Below, one piece after another: positions 45,280 through 55,390 of a stretch of DNA of 64,000 nt. This DNA comes from Pleurostoma richardsiae. Lineage: Eukaryota; Ascomycota; Sordariomycetes; Calosphaeriales; Pleurostomataceae. The position numbers and the translations under genes are program-made. The notes beneath the pieces are model-generated. The model was not told where the DNA came from and made no database searches. It saw only the letters and a program-made list of their open reading frames with translations. Position 1 is the first letter of the stretch. The number at the start of each line of letters is the position of its first letter. The stretch spans positions 434,001 through 498,000 of the forward strand of contig JANBVO010000012.1 of the NCBI GenBank assembly GCA_030052745.1, written 5' to 3'.

Positions 45280-46384
45280 AACACCAGATGACCACATATG
45301 ATAAATACATGCCGAAAGGCCGTAGGAGACATAGTGTTGTTCGGCACAGGGGAAGTCTTAGACATGGTGAGCTGGAGGGTAGGGACGTCGATGGGCGACT
45401 GTACAGCACACCTCAACTCTTCTCAAAGACAATATATTGCATGCTGTGAGATGATCCTCGAAATAAGTCTCTGCAGTCCCTGATGCCTCGTCTCTACGTG
45501 CTGCCATACAATTCTGCTCGGTGGTATTCTAGTTGTCGCGGCAAGAGTGCATCTGAACTTATCGAGACAAAAGGTAAAGCAGCTTCGGATTCAACACCCA
45601 GAAGACCTCTTATCCTCTAGCCTTTCCTATTTTAAGCTTGAGATCAATTGAACGAGTCTCAAAATCATACGACTCTGCGATACAAGTCGTCGATCCTTCC
45701 CACAACCCATAGATAGCTAACCAGACACCCTGCGGAGGTTCCTTGCAGCTGGTGAGGGGCAGACTGGGTTTCTCTCGAGGATTGTCTCTATTGGAAGAGC
45801 TATGGACACGTGAAGCCCCAGCAGCCTGTTAGGATGGGATGCCTCTCTCGGACCCCTGAGATCGGGATATGCTCAAACACCGATCCCCACACTATCATGT
45901 GCGGATGAGGTTCACATCCGCACATTCCCGCTCTATGATTGGACGAGCCCGCTCGGCGAACCCCCCGCACAATCGTGGCTCAGATCTACCGGCAGATCGG
46001 CTCCGCGTGGGGTTTTCAGCCCGTGCCAGGGGAACGGTATCATCTGCGGATCCAAGATCCCGCAGGTGCAGAACTCTGGACACCTCAGCGAAGCTCCCGT
46101 TCACACTGAGGAGGGAATCTCTCGGGGGAACCGGAAAGGCGACCGATCCAGATGTCGCTTGTCTTCGTCGTTCACAGTCCTGCCAGGTTGGCGCCAAAAT
46201 GCTATCCGCAGGACCAAACGAGTGAGGCATGTCGATGATAAGCTACAGCAGACAGTGAGATGACGAGTATAAAAGCGACACTGTCTTCCTTTCAAGGCAA
46301 ATCAGTCAGACGAACAGACCAAAGACTCTTCAACCACATCTAGCATCATCACGCTCACAATCCTCTTCTCCCCCTATTGTCATA
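45280..46384 (+). promoter_or_regulatory. Promoter region of the bicupin gene
   Basis: Spacer with the perfect inverted repeat at 45898-45924, a CCAAT-type box on the opposite strand (ATTGG near 45940) and a further TGCGGAT at 46045-46051. A TATA-like ATAAAA lies near 46269. No gene is supported. Confidence 0.55.
45898..45924. promoter_or_regulatory. Perfect 10-bp inverted repeat with CGG half-sites
   Basis: TGTGCGGATG at 45898-45907 and CATCCGCACA at 45915-45924 are exact reverse complements separated by 7 bp. This lies about 460 bp before the bicupin start. The same core occurs upstream of the ABM/zinc-ribbon gene. The symmetry suggests a dimeric regulator, possibly the Zn2Cys6 protein encoded at 41829. 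Confidence 0.65.
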
Positions 46385-47230
46385 ATGGCCCAACCGAAAA
46401 CGCACGTTGTCCACGGCAGCAGCCCGGTCCCGCCCGCCGAGGAGTGGCTCCCCTTCGAATGGGAAGAGCCCAAGCTCGGCAAGCAAGTCTTCGGCGAAGT
46501 CACTGTCGCCCGCAAGTTCGGCGCCACCGGGAACCTCTCCGCCGGCTTCTGGAGGGTGTCAGCCACGGCTCCTGGAGCCAACGCAGACGGCTCCGGCAAG
46601 TCGATCTACTCTGCTCCCCTCGGCGACGAGACGGCCTGTGTGATCGACGGCAGCGCAACACTCACCGTCGTGTCCACCGGCAAGAAGTACAGAGTCGGCC
46701 CGGGCACAGTCATCAGCTCGCCCAAGAACCTCGAGGTCCTCTGGGAGATCGACGCCCCCTTCTTCAAGAAGTGGTGGTGCATCTGGGACGGGGCCGAGAA
46801 GACAGCTGATCCGCCGACCGATCTGGGCATCAACAATGTCAACGACAACCCTGCCGAGTGGACCGACTATCACTTCACCGAGCCCAAGGAGGGACCCCTC
46901 GTGGCCGGCGAGCTCTACTTCATCCGGACCGGCGGATCCACGGGGACGATGCTGAGCGGGGTGTGGCGCTCGGGCAAGGGCATCGCTGCGTCGGACGTCG
47001 ACGAGAAGGGAACGATGACTACTCCGTACACCGGCGTGCTCGGCGACGAGACGATCTTCCTCTTGGAGGGCGAGGTGGAGGTCATAGAGACGGAGACTGG
47101 CAAGAAGCACTTCTTCCGGCCGGGAGATGCTATCGGCCTTACCTCTGGGATGCACATCACCTGGATCTCTAAGGGACCGTTCTCCAAGAAGCTGTGGGTC
47201 ATCACCCGCGACGAGGTACCCAAGAACTAG
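46385..47230 (+). CDS. Bicupin protein (ureidoglycine aminohydrolase-type cupin_3)
   Basis: A single-exon protein of 281 residues made of two homologous halves. Each half has a strand block, then GDET followed by a glycine-turn: GDETACVIDGSATLTVV and later GDETIFLLEGEVEVIE. Each also has a late aromatic strand (DAPFFKKWWCIWDG and GPFSKKLWVI). The layout matches the cupin_3 (DUF861) family, whose members include ureidoglycine aminohydrolase and related small-molecule enzymes. The usual metal-binding histidines of the cupin motif are not obvious in either half, so it may be a metal-free member or a binding protein. Its promoter shares an inverted repeat core with the ABM/zinc-ribbon gene. No signal peptide is seen. 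Confidence 0.82.
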   Translation: MAQPKTHVVHGSSPVPPAEEWLPFEWEEPKLGKQVFGEVTVARKFGATGNLSAGFWRVSATAPGANADGSGKSIYSAPLGDETACVIDGSATLTVVSTGKKYRVGPGTVISSPKNLEVLWEIDAPFFKKWWCIWDGAEKTADPPTDLGINNVNDNPAEWTDYHFTEPKEGPLVAGELYFIRTGGSTGTMLSGVWRSGKGIAASDVDEKGTMTTPYTGVLGDETIFLLEGEVEVIETETGKKHFFRPGDAIGLTSGMHITWISKGPFSKKLWVITRDEVPKN

Positions 47231-47551
47231 GACAGAAGAGCCTATTCCGCTTATTTGTCTATCTATCTCTACAGCCTTATGAGTTACCATTCGTTCAATC
47301 GGCAGAACATAATGCAAATTTCTTCAAGAATCGACCCCATCCTCGTACGCTTGCAGAGCATGGGTACGAAATTATTGTTAGTTGGTAGACCATGGTATCC
47401 ACTTGAGGTCTTATAGCTGTCCTTTCGTGAATCTACATTGCCATCTAGTCGTGGTATAGAAGATCAGAGAGATGGCTACTAATTGCATTCGCTGAGTAAA
47501 CGCCGGTCTTAACGACATCATTACACGCACGCCCATCCACTCAGAAAAAGT
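47231..47551. other. 3' flanks of convergent genes
   Basis: Short spacer between the stops of the bicupin gene and the GH47 gene. Nothing else seen. Confidence 0.6.
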
Positions 47552-49499
47552 TCACTTGGGACGCCTCAGCGGGTGCGCCTCAGTGTTGAGCACGTACTCA
47601 TCCAAGCTAACAACATCTGGCGACTCGAAAATGAGATAGAAATACTTGAGCGTCTCCGCGAGCCAGAAGCTCTCCATCCTGTCTGCACGCGTCGCCTCCG
47701 GGTGCTCTGCGACGCAGTCGTCCAGCGCGGCGTGCGCGATGCCCGTCTGCGTGTACTTCACTATCGTCTGGAACATGTTCCACGCGCGGTCCATCAGCGT
47801 CTCATCGCCCGTCAGCCGGTAGAGGATGAAGACGCTCTCGATGGCTTCGGGCCGCAGGATGTAGCGCCTATCCTCGATCTTTGTGATCCCTGGCGTGAGC
47901 CGCGATTTGGAGATCGTGGCTCGGATGTCCGGGGACTGGCCTTCTTCGGGGTGGCGGGTGCGCAGATCCTTGTGCCAAAGGGTCTCGTCCCAGTCGCAGA
48001 TGTCTAAGGTCGGACAGTTTGTCGTGAACATACTCTCGGGCATGATACCCGATGCGCTATTCTCATAAGCCCAGAGACAGCCCTCGACCAGTTGTCGAGC
48101 AAGTGTCAGGTCTTGCGGTAGGGAGAAGGCGCGGGCAGCGAGGCCAACCATGCCGCCAGCGAAGCATCCTAGATGTTGGACTTTCGGTTCGATGCGGAGT
48201 CCAGAAGGGAGCTTCGTCCCATCTGAGGCTACGTTTCCGGGGAGAAGAATGTCTGACCCTTCCTTCGTCATGGGACGGAAGAATATGGCCTTTTTCATTA
48301 CGGAAAGAGCCTTTATGTATAGGTCTCGATACTGCTGCGACCCTCCACCAAGAAGAAGATACTCCTGATCAAGTGTCAGCCCAGAACAACGGACGTCAAA
48401 TCCATCTGGAACGCATGCCTTGGGAAGGTACTCATAGAGCGAATCGGCCATGCCTCCGATTGTAAACATGCCATACTCTGTAAAGTTTGCCTTCTTTGCG
48501 TTCACCGCAATCGGCCACATGCCCGGGATTTTCGTGTCGTCCTGCTGACTAGCGAAGACATCCATGATGCGCTGCACCGCGTCATAGTACTTCGGATTGC
48601 CAGACAGCTGGCTCAGCCTCGTGAACTCGAGTGTCAGCGACCCAATCTCAGCGACCAGCACGGTCTCCTGCGCCGTCTGGTGAATAGCAGGATTGCGGGC
48701 GTCCTGGAGCTTCCACCGCGTGATCGGCAGATGGTTGGGGGTGTCGAAGGCGACATAGAGCATGTCGCCTAGCTCGACAGCTTTGCGGAGCAGAGATGGA
48801 TACTTGCCGCCGGAGAGATCATAGGCGGCCAGAAAACCACCGAGATAGCGAATCGTCGTCTCAAAGACGTTGATCTCTTCAAGACTGCTACTGCTGAAGT
48901 CAATCTGCTCGATTGCACGGACGGCTTGGTCAAACTCCGTATCAAGGCCCATAATCCATAACGTGTCTGCAAGCGCAGGTTAGATTGAGCCTGGATGAGG
49001 AAAGGGACGGCAGGGCAGATGATCAGAAATAAGACAAACCCAGAGTGTCGACGAGCGTAGCTGCCCAGCCGCCGAAAGGATTGTGAGATCCTCCAGACAG
49101 TGGCTTGAGCTCGTCGCTCATCCAGGCATGCTGCTTATAGCCGTCCCAAGCATGGGTGAAATTGCTTTTCACATTCTGCAGTCTGTCGAGTCTTGTGTTC
49201 CTCGCGGTGGAATTCTCGGTTCCAAAGGCGTACTGGATCTTGGGGATGAGCTGCGGGATTGGACTGGGCAGGGACCTCGCCGACTGCCGGTCAACAGGAT
49301 AGTGTAGAGGCCGGCTAGTCCAGCTTGACTTTCCGGTATTGAAATGCCCCGGTGCGTTGAGTGGTATTTGCTGTGCCCTTAGCTTGTTCTGCGATACGAA
49401 GAATATGACGAAGACGAGGAGAAGCGCGACCAGTGCCAACTTCCGTTTCACGAGAGCGGAGACGCGGGTCGCCATGCTGATGTCTTCGTGGGAGCCCAT
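47552..49499 (-). CDS. GH47 alpha-1,2-mannosidase, type II membrane protein
   Basis: Class I mannosidases trim mannose from N-glycans in ER or Golgi. Exons 49499-49040 and 48966-47552 give 624 residues. A cytoplasmic stretch is followed by one helix (LALVALLLVFVIFFV) at about residues 20-35, the signal anchor of Golgi/ER enzymes. The catalytic domain begins with AWDGYKQHAWMSDELKPLSG. The splice restores LVDTLDTLWIMGLDTEFD, a hallmark of GH47. Other conserved blocks are ETTIRYLGGFLAAYDLSG, VAEIGSLTLEFTRLSQLSG and RPEAIESVFILYRLTGDE, ending with VLNTEAHPLRR. The 73-nt intron has a GTTTGT donor. A second ATG at 49474 could also serve. One of several paralogues expected in such fungi. Confidence 0.93.
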
Positions 49500-49784
49500 T
49501 TTATAGTGAGCAAGCCTGAAGCGGTCATCAGAGAAGTGATGCAACGGAGGCTTCAGCGTTTGACGGCTGGCGGTGATGATTGCGTCTTCGAAGTTCGCGT
49601 GTTCAGAAACTTGCCTTGCGCTGTGCCTCGCCAGCTCGACACAATGTTTCGGGACGTGCATGGGGCGTTACGGCGCCACTCACACCAATCAGTCTCATTT
49701 GAACCCCGCCACCAACCGCGGCTTGTACCTCACAGTAGGTACACGACCAAGGCCTCAAGGAGGGTGGTCGGAACGTACAGTAGA

Positions 49785-50100
49785 ATAAGGGTGTCGATGT
49801 CTTTCTTCCTGGTCGCGTGTCCCGCGGTTAGATCTCCCAACTAAAAGCTATATCTATAGGGGGTAATTAAAACGTTGTTATGAAAATCAATGTTGCTCAA
49901 GCGACGGTCAATGTCGGATGGACAACAGCGGGCTTGTTCCACAACAGCATATACACTCGGAAAATGTCGCTGCATTGCCGTTCAGACATCGACGATGGTC
50001 GACAACCTTCACGGAAATTATATCGTCGAGCTCATCGAGACGAAGAGGCCGTTTCGCAGCAGCGGTTCAGCGGAAGACTTTGCAGGCAACATCACTGTTT
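49785..50100 (-). pseudogene. Decayed partial copy of the NLR gene and its 3' flank
   Basis: Two blocks here match the NLR locus at 51.4-52.8 kb. Block one (about 49785-49945) matches the NLR 3' flank (about 51390-51540), including the shared words ATGAAAATCAATGTTGCTCAA and CTTCCTGGTCGCG. Block two (about 49970-50100) matches the region after the NACHT domain (about 52693-52815). The ankyrin part between them is missing, roughly 1.1 kb. The copy keeps the same strand and order, so it looks like a segmental duplicate that lost its middle and has since diverged. Confidence 0.7.
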
Positions 50101-50147
50101 GGTGTCCTGGTGCATTGCCGGAGTTATTCACCTTTTTCAGATCGTGC

Positions 50148-50978
50148 CTAAGGAGACCCGGCCTGCAGCTCCCTCTCCAGCCCACCTTCTTGAACAAACT
50201 GCCGAAATGCTCCCATGTGATCTCTTAGATCCGCCAAGCAGTTCGCTAGTTTGTAGATGGGATATTGCGAGACGGCCACCTCCGGGAGCGGATCGTGCTC
50301 GTTCTCGCGCCTCGCCAACTCTGTCAGCTCCCACCGGACGTACAGGAGCCCGCCATGGGGGTCCGTCCTTCTCTCCGAAGGTGGTATCATGCCTCCCTCG
50401 GACGTGAACCCCTTCTCCGGCCGAGGCCGGCCGAGCGCCACAGCCTCCCAGCCACCCTCGAGGCGGTCGATGATGACGAGGCCACGCCACCAACCCTCGA
50501 CGTCAAACGTCGCGGGGAGGTAAAAATCGACGCGGCGCGCTGTGATGCGTGCCCTCACCTCTGCCATGTGGTGCGCCTGGCAGCGCTCAATGCGCTGCTC
50601 GTCCGGCGTGTCTGCCGCCATCGGGAGGCCCACCACCTCAACGCGGTCGCGGTCCACGGCGGGCGCAACGTCGCAACGCTCGATCTCAGTCCCTGAGTGC
50701 ACCTTGAGGGCGAGCTGGCGGGTGCGATCCGCACCGCCTGCTTCGGGCGTGGTGTCGTAGACGCGGAGGGCAAAGAGGGGCCGGCTTGTCTCCTCGGGGT
50801 CGACGCTGTAGGCGGTGAAGCAAGGGGCTCTGTCGTGGCTTGGCGCCTCCTCGACGACGGCTTCTTTGGGCAGTATTTTACGCGGCCGTCTGCCGCCTCC
50901 TTCTGTGGGGACCATGTGCGAATGGACCTGGCCTGCTGGTGATGGATTAGATGGGGAAGACGCCAGCAGGTTGTTCAT
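50148..50978 (-). CDS. Hypothetical protein beside the NLR relic
   Basis: A single-exon frame of 276 residues beginning MNNLLASSPSNPSPAGQVHS. It is charged, Arg/Glu-rich and without a signal peptide or membrane helix. Readable blocks are SRPLFALRVYDTTPEAGG, ARRVDFYLPATFDVEGWW, RGLVIIDRLEGGWEAVALG and KLANCLADLRDHMGAFRQF. Composition looks like real protein and the GC-rich codon use resembles neighbouring genes. No family is recognised. It ends about 50 bp before the decayed NLR copy on the same strand, so it could be a lineage-specific gene or what is left of a larger one. Confidence 0.5.
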   Translation of the reverse strand: MNNLLASSPSNPSPAGQVHSHMVPTEGGGRRPRKILPKEAVVEEAPSHDRAPCFTAYSVDPEETSRPLFALRVYDTTPEAGGADRTRQLALKVHSGTEIERCDVAPAVDRDRVEVVGLPMAADTPDEQRIERCQAHHMAEVRARITARRVDFYLPATFDVEGWWRGLVIIDRLEGGWEAVALGRPRPEKGFTSEGGMIPPSERRTDPHGGLLYVRWELTELARRENEHDPLPEVAVSQYPIYKLANCLADLRDHMGAFRQFVQEGGLERELQAGSP

Positions 50979-51697
50979 ACGGAGGCTGGGTGGGATCTGT
51001 ACCGACGGCCAGTGGCAGCAGAACAGATGTCATTTTGTGTGCTATTATCGTCAGGACGGCCTTTTAGTTACGTTACTAGAGAGCTACTACTTATAGTATG
51101 TATAATATCGCTGGCATCACAGCGACAAACACACCAACCAATCTTATCTAAACCCCGCCATCAACTCATATAACCGCATGTTTGCGAGCTTAGCCTCAGT
51201 AAAGTCTCCTTGCAAAATATAACGAGGCCTCAGGATGGACAGCTGGAAGTTGCAGCACATCATAGAAGAGGACCATTTGTATTGCTTCTTTGGTCTAATT
51301 TCCGAGGAAGCACAGAGTACATGACCAAGATGTGATGTGGGAACCGCTACCTAGGGAGGCGGTCAGGACATACAAATTGACACAATGACGGTGTCGTTGT
51401 CCTGCTTCCTGGTCGCGCCTTCCACTCTGACATCTCGCTGACTCAAAGGTATTCCTGTTTGGAAGAAGTTGACGTGCTGCTATGAAAATCAATGTTGCTC
51501 AAATGACAGTCAATACAACAGCGGCCTTATCCACGACATCGTATCCATCCCTGAACATCCCTGTTGTGCTCTCAATCTGGCTCTGAGGACGGATCATGAG
51601 ACCATTCAAGACATTTCTGATCAGACTCAACGTCCGGCACTGTCTCTCCGAAACTTCCTGCCGTACATCAACTCTGTGCACCTGCTTCTCGTAGTCG
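50979..51697. other. Spacer with an orphan exon and the NLR 3' flank
   Basis: It contains the orphan exon at 51144-51310 and, from about 51385, the 3' flank of the NLR gene that is duplicated near 49.8 kb. Nothing else is seen. Confidence 0.5.
51144..51310 (-). pseudogene. Orphan protein-like 3' exon
   Basis: A minus-strand frame ending at 51144 reads NFQLSILRPRYILQGD then TEAKLANMRLYELMAGFR and a stop. This has the balanced composition of a conserved C-terminus. No upstream exon was found before the NLR 3' flank begins, so the 5' part of the gene seems to be missing. The family is not recognised. Confidence 0.3.
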
Positions 51698-54600
51698 CTA
51701 TATAACTTGCGGATGATCGCCTTCAACAGCAGCCTCTAGGGCTGTAGGATGTCCAAGATTGACGTCAGCTCCTGCAGAAAGAAGCCTGTCGAGAGTCTCT
51801 ACATCGTCAAGTATAGCAAGAGTCTCCAGGGTTATAGGACAGACAGCATTGACGTCAGCTCCTGCAGAAAGAAGCTTGCCGACGATCTCCGAATGGCCAA
51901 ACTTAGCAGCACTCCGTAGTGCTAAATTGATGTCATTAGGAGCGATCTTGGAGGTTAGAAGAGCATCAAGTAAAGCAACGTCACAGTTCTTTGCGGAATA
52001 AAACAGGGCCCGAATTTTGTCGGATTCGGAAAGGCCTCCACATTTGCAGAACAGTTGCAACAGAGCTTGGTGGTCATTAATGCAGGCCCACTTGAAGATA
52101 GCTGAGTCGGTTGCTGTGAAGGCAGTATTGCCCCAAGGATTCTGGGCAAGACCATGTCCATGGACAACAATCTGTTCCCATGTGTTCCATGTGTCGGACT
52201 TATCTATCCGAAACTTGCGGGTATGGAAAGCCCAATTTCTTGATGCGTAAGTGAGGAAAGGATATCCCAGTTGAAGCTTCTCAGGAGACTCTCTCGTACC
52301 ATCTCTTTTGAAGCTTTGAAGGCTTCTAAGGATGTCTCTAGCAATTGATTCCCCGTGAGTCTTCGACCAGAAACTCTCACTTATAGACATAGTCGTTCCT
52401 GCTTTGAACTGATCTTGTAAAGCCGTTCGAGCTATATCTATAGGCGAGATAGGCGGTATTGGTCGTGGCCTCCGATCGAGAGTCGTCTTGAAGTCGTTGA
52501 AATTGAGGTATGTGACACATATTTCACCGATGTAATGATCGGTATCCCCCAGGTTAAAATAGAAGTCGGACAGCCTGGCTTCGGATGATACTCCCAGTAA
52601 CAATTGACGAACGGTATGATGTGCGAACTGAATGGCCTTGGACTCTTCGTCGACCTCCACGAGGTTTTCACACCAGGAAGTAGCCCGGAAGATGTCGTTA
52701 CATTGCCGTTCCGGCATCGAATATGGCTGACCAATCTCCACGAAGATGATCTCGCCGAGCTCATCCAGATGCAGCGACCGCTTTGCGGCAGCGGTCCAGC
52801 GGAAGATCTTGCAAGCAATTTCAGTATTCCCTTTAGAAATGATCCGGGAAATAATCCGAGCGAAGCCTTCTTTCAAGCCTTTCGGGGGATTATTGATGAC
52901 TTTGCGGATGTCGCTGTCGCAATGTTGGGAACATATCTCGTCAATCTGGAAAGTGACCCAGAGAAACCTACGAGCGTAAGCGGAGCTGGCATCAATGCAT
53001 TAGCATGCAACTCACATGCCATCAGCACCATGGACAAGTGCCTGTCTGATATCCTCAATAAGATTCAGGTCTCTAACAACCAGATCTTCGCTACCCCGTC
53101 TCTCCCGAATCAGACAATCGACATATGTCTCTATGTCAGCCTGCACTGAAGAGTCTTTCATTGAGATATGCTCGAGGGAAGGAAATTTCTTTCTCAATTC
53201 CTTATCGAGGCTCTCGCGGCTGGCCAGAAAGAGCCTTGTACGGTGTGTGAGAGAGAAGGTGGACGAGCGCCGCGAGGAGATCATCACGCTCTAGCTTGTC
53301 AAACTCATCCACACCGTCGATGACGATATAGAGTCTTTTTAATTCTGCAATTCTTACTTGCAGGAGTTCGAGAACTTCGCTGATCCCAGACGATCGGTCT
53401 AGCTTGTTTAACCGAGCCTCCATTTCTTCTGTAAGCGTACTGGACTGTACTGCCTGTCGTGTGACACATCTAATGACGGTCTCAGCTTTCAACGACTCAT
53501 CATCATCGAATCGTGGAAAGGAGAAGGTGACAAGAACGTCAGAATCGAGCTTGTCGGCTAATATGTGGTCGATCACGCTGGCGCTGAAAACACATTAGCG
53601 ACTATAGCAGCCTCCAGAAGGCTAGAAACTGACGTGAGGATTGTTTTACCCGAACCGACTACCAGCTATCAGATAATGATCAAGATGGTTCTGTTTAGGG
53701 TCTTACTTTTACCCGAGCACCAGAGCAGTGGAGGGCCAGTCTTGTTGGTCCATCGTTCGAATTCTGGCGTCTGAAATACCCATTGTGCTGTGTCATTGTG
53801 GCGTTTGCGACGACTCTGCTTTAGGGGGGTCAAATAATCGTGATTAGAAAGTGTATTGAGAAGCTCTTGTCTTCGTTCTCCTGCCCTCGGACTCAGTAAA
53901 TTCATTTCCTCTGCTCTGCCACGAAAACTCAATAGCTCTTTGCTTGTCTCTCTCTATCTGTACGTTTCTAAGCGTCTCAAGTTTGCCATCTGTTTTTGAA
54001 AATATCTTGACCAGTCGGTGTCTGCCTTTTGACGCTTGTTCTCGTTCCATTGCTTGAAGTTGCTGGTCTCGGTGGTCAGCCTGTGCTTTTGCGAGGGCGA
54101 GTTCTTCTTTGACATTATTGCTGCAGCTGCGTATATCGTCTGTGTCAGGTTTAAACTCCTGTTCGAAGGACTCCCAGAGGGCGCGGAAGACTTGTTGTTG
54201 CCCTTCGTCACGTTAGATTCATTCACGATAGGTTAACGGCTAAAGCCTACGTACAAGGACGTCGCATGGCCTCCACAAGATGCTTGCAGCAGCGTATAAT
54301 GGATGCGTGGAAGTCGCATAGCACTCTTTGTAGCCTCAGTGAAGTTGGATAGAGTGCTTGATACTCCGTAAATCTTGGGCAAAGGCTTCCGAGGTCGATG
54401 AAGAGTCTTGCGACTGCCTCATAATAGGACGCGAAGTTCGTCACAAACTTATAGACATGTCAGTTCGGAATTTTCCAAGCAGAGGAAGACAGTCATACAC
54501 GCATGGTCAGCTTTATGCTACCCCAGACGAGAGCTGCGATGTCGGGGTGCGCTGAGACGAAGGTATCGATGATAGCAGAGAAATCGCGAACAGATTGAAG

Positions 54601-54831
54601 CACAGAGTAGAGGTTGCTGGCAATGCTTCGACCTTTCCGGCCGCTGCTGCTGGCGTCGAGTCTGGCAGTGAAGACTAGCACGGCGTCAGCATCGGGAACA
54701 TCCTTGCTGGAGCTCAGCTCCTGGCGTTGGTCGCTGGAGAGAATGCTTTGGAAGTCCGTAAGTGCCTCCTGCAGCGCCTGAGATGGCGTCACCTGTACTG
54801 AAGAGGAGGATGGTCTCAGCGCCAAGGCCAT
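51698..54831 (-). pseudogene. NACHT-ankyrin NLR (STAND) protein gene, apparently disrupted
   Basis: Fungal NLRs are nucleotide-switch proteins linked to self/non-self recognition and programmed cell death. The exon chain is 54831-54499, 54447-54255, 54190-53713, 53658-53634, 53583-53016 and 52967-51698. The N-terminal helical region contains RSIASNLYSVLQSVRDFSAI and VWGSIKLTMR. The P-loop (GSGKTILT) is on a 25-nt exon, Walker B is LYIVIDGVDEFDKLE, and the NACHT-associated motif GADGMFLWVTFQIDEIC spans the last intron. About four ankyrin repeats follow (SAGADVNAVCPITLETLA). Two frame changes cannot be explained by introns: within 53930-53960 and near 53240 in a CT/CA-rich run. The ankyrin part ends abruptly. 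It may be decayed, or the sequence may contain errors. Confidence 0.72.
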
Positions 54832-54978
54832 GATGATATCAGACCGGGTTGGTACGCGATGTCTAGTCGGGCGGTTTCTAATGAAGAAACACCTTCACAA
54901 ACTTGTCCTACAAGTGTGCACAGCGTCCCTGATGCTATAGAAGCTTTGCCAATATTAGACGAAGAGGCTGCGTGGTTT

Positions 54979-55390
54979 TCAAATCGGAGGCTTGAAGATG
55001 ATCGCCATGGCACGCGCGAGCACCACTGACCAGATAGCAGGAGATCGATCGAGGCCTAGCTCGTTCCGCAGGATCGTTGTGTAGTCTTCTTGGCAGAAGC
55101 CCTGCGCGGTATTCTGGCAGTTAGGAGTCCGTCAGAAGGAGGATGAACATAGAATCGGTGAAGTCGGTTGTTGCGCTGTCGACGAGGCTCTGGATCGGAT
55201 CAGCTGAGGGGCAGGCACCGCCGCACACGGCGCCTCTACGACCAATTATTTCCAGATGTTGGTGCATGGCTACGTCTTGTCCTGTCATATCAATCGGTTT
55301 GAGGCGGCATGCGAGGACCAATGGAGGGATGTACACGCCAATGATGCCGACTCGCCATAGCCGCGCTCAAGTACTAGATAAAGGGAGCTC
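54979..55390 (-). pseudogene. 3' end of an unrecognised gene
   Basis: Two minus-strand exons appear to join across a 65-75-nt intron with a CTAAC branch point just before CCAG at about 55115. The upstream exon reads VGIIGVYIPPLVLACRLKP, then QHLEIIGRRGAVCGGACPSA. The downstream one reads FCQEDYTTILRNELGLDRSP, then AIWSVVLARAMAIIFKPPI and a stop at 54979. Composition is protein-like and the splice logic is good, but no start or earlier exon was found. It ends 150 bp before the NLR start on the same strand. Confidence 0.3.

Noticed and set aside
49785-55390. Transposon as the cause of the decayed block
   Set aside because: No reverse transcriptase, transposase, long terminal repeat or inverted ends could be seen.
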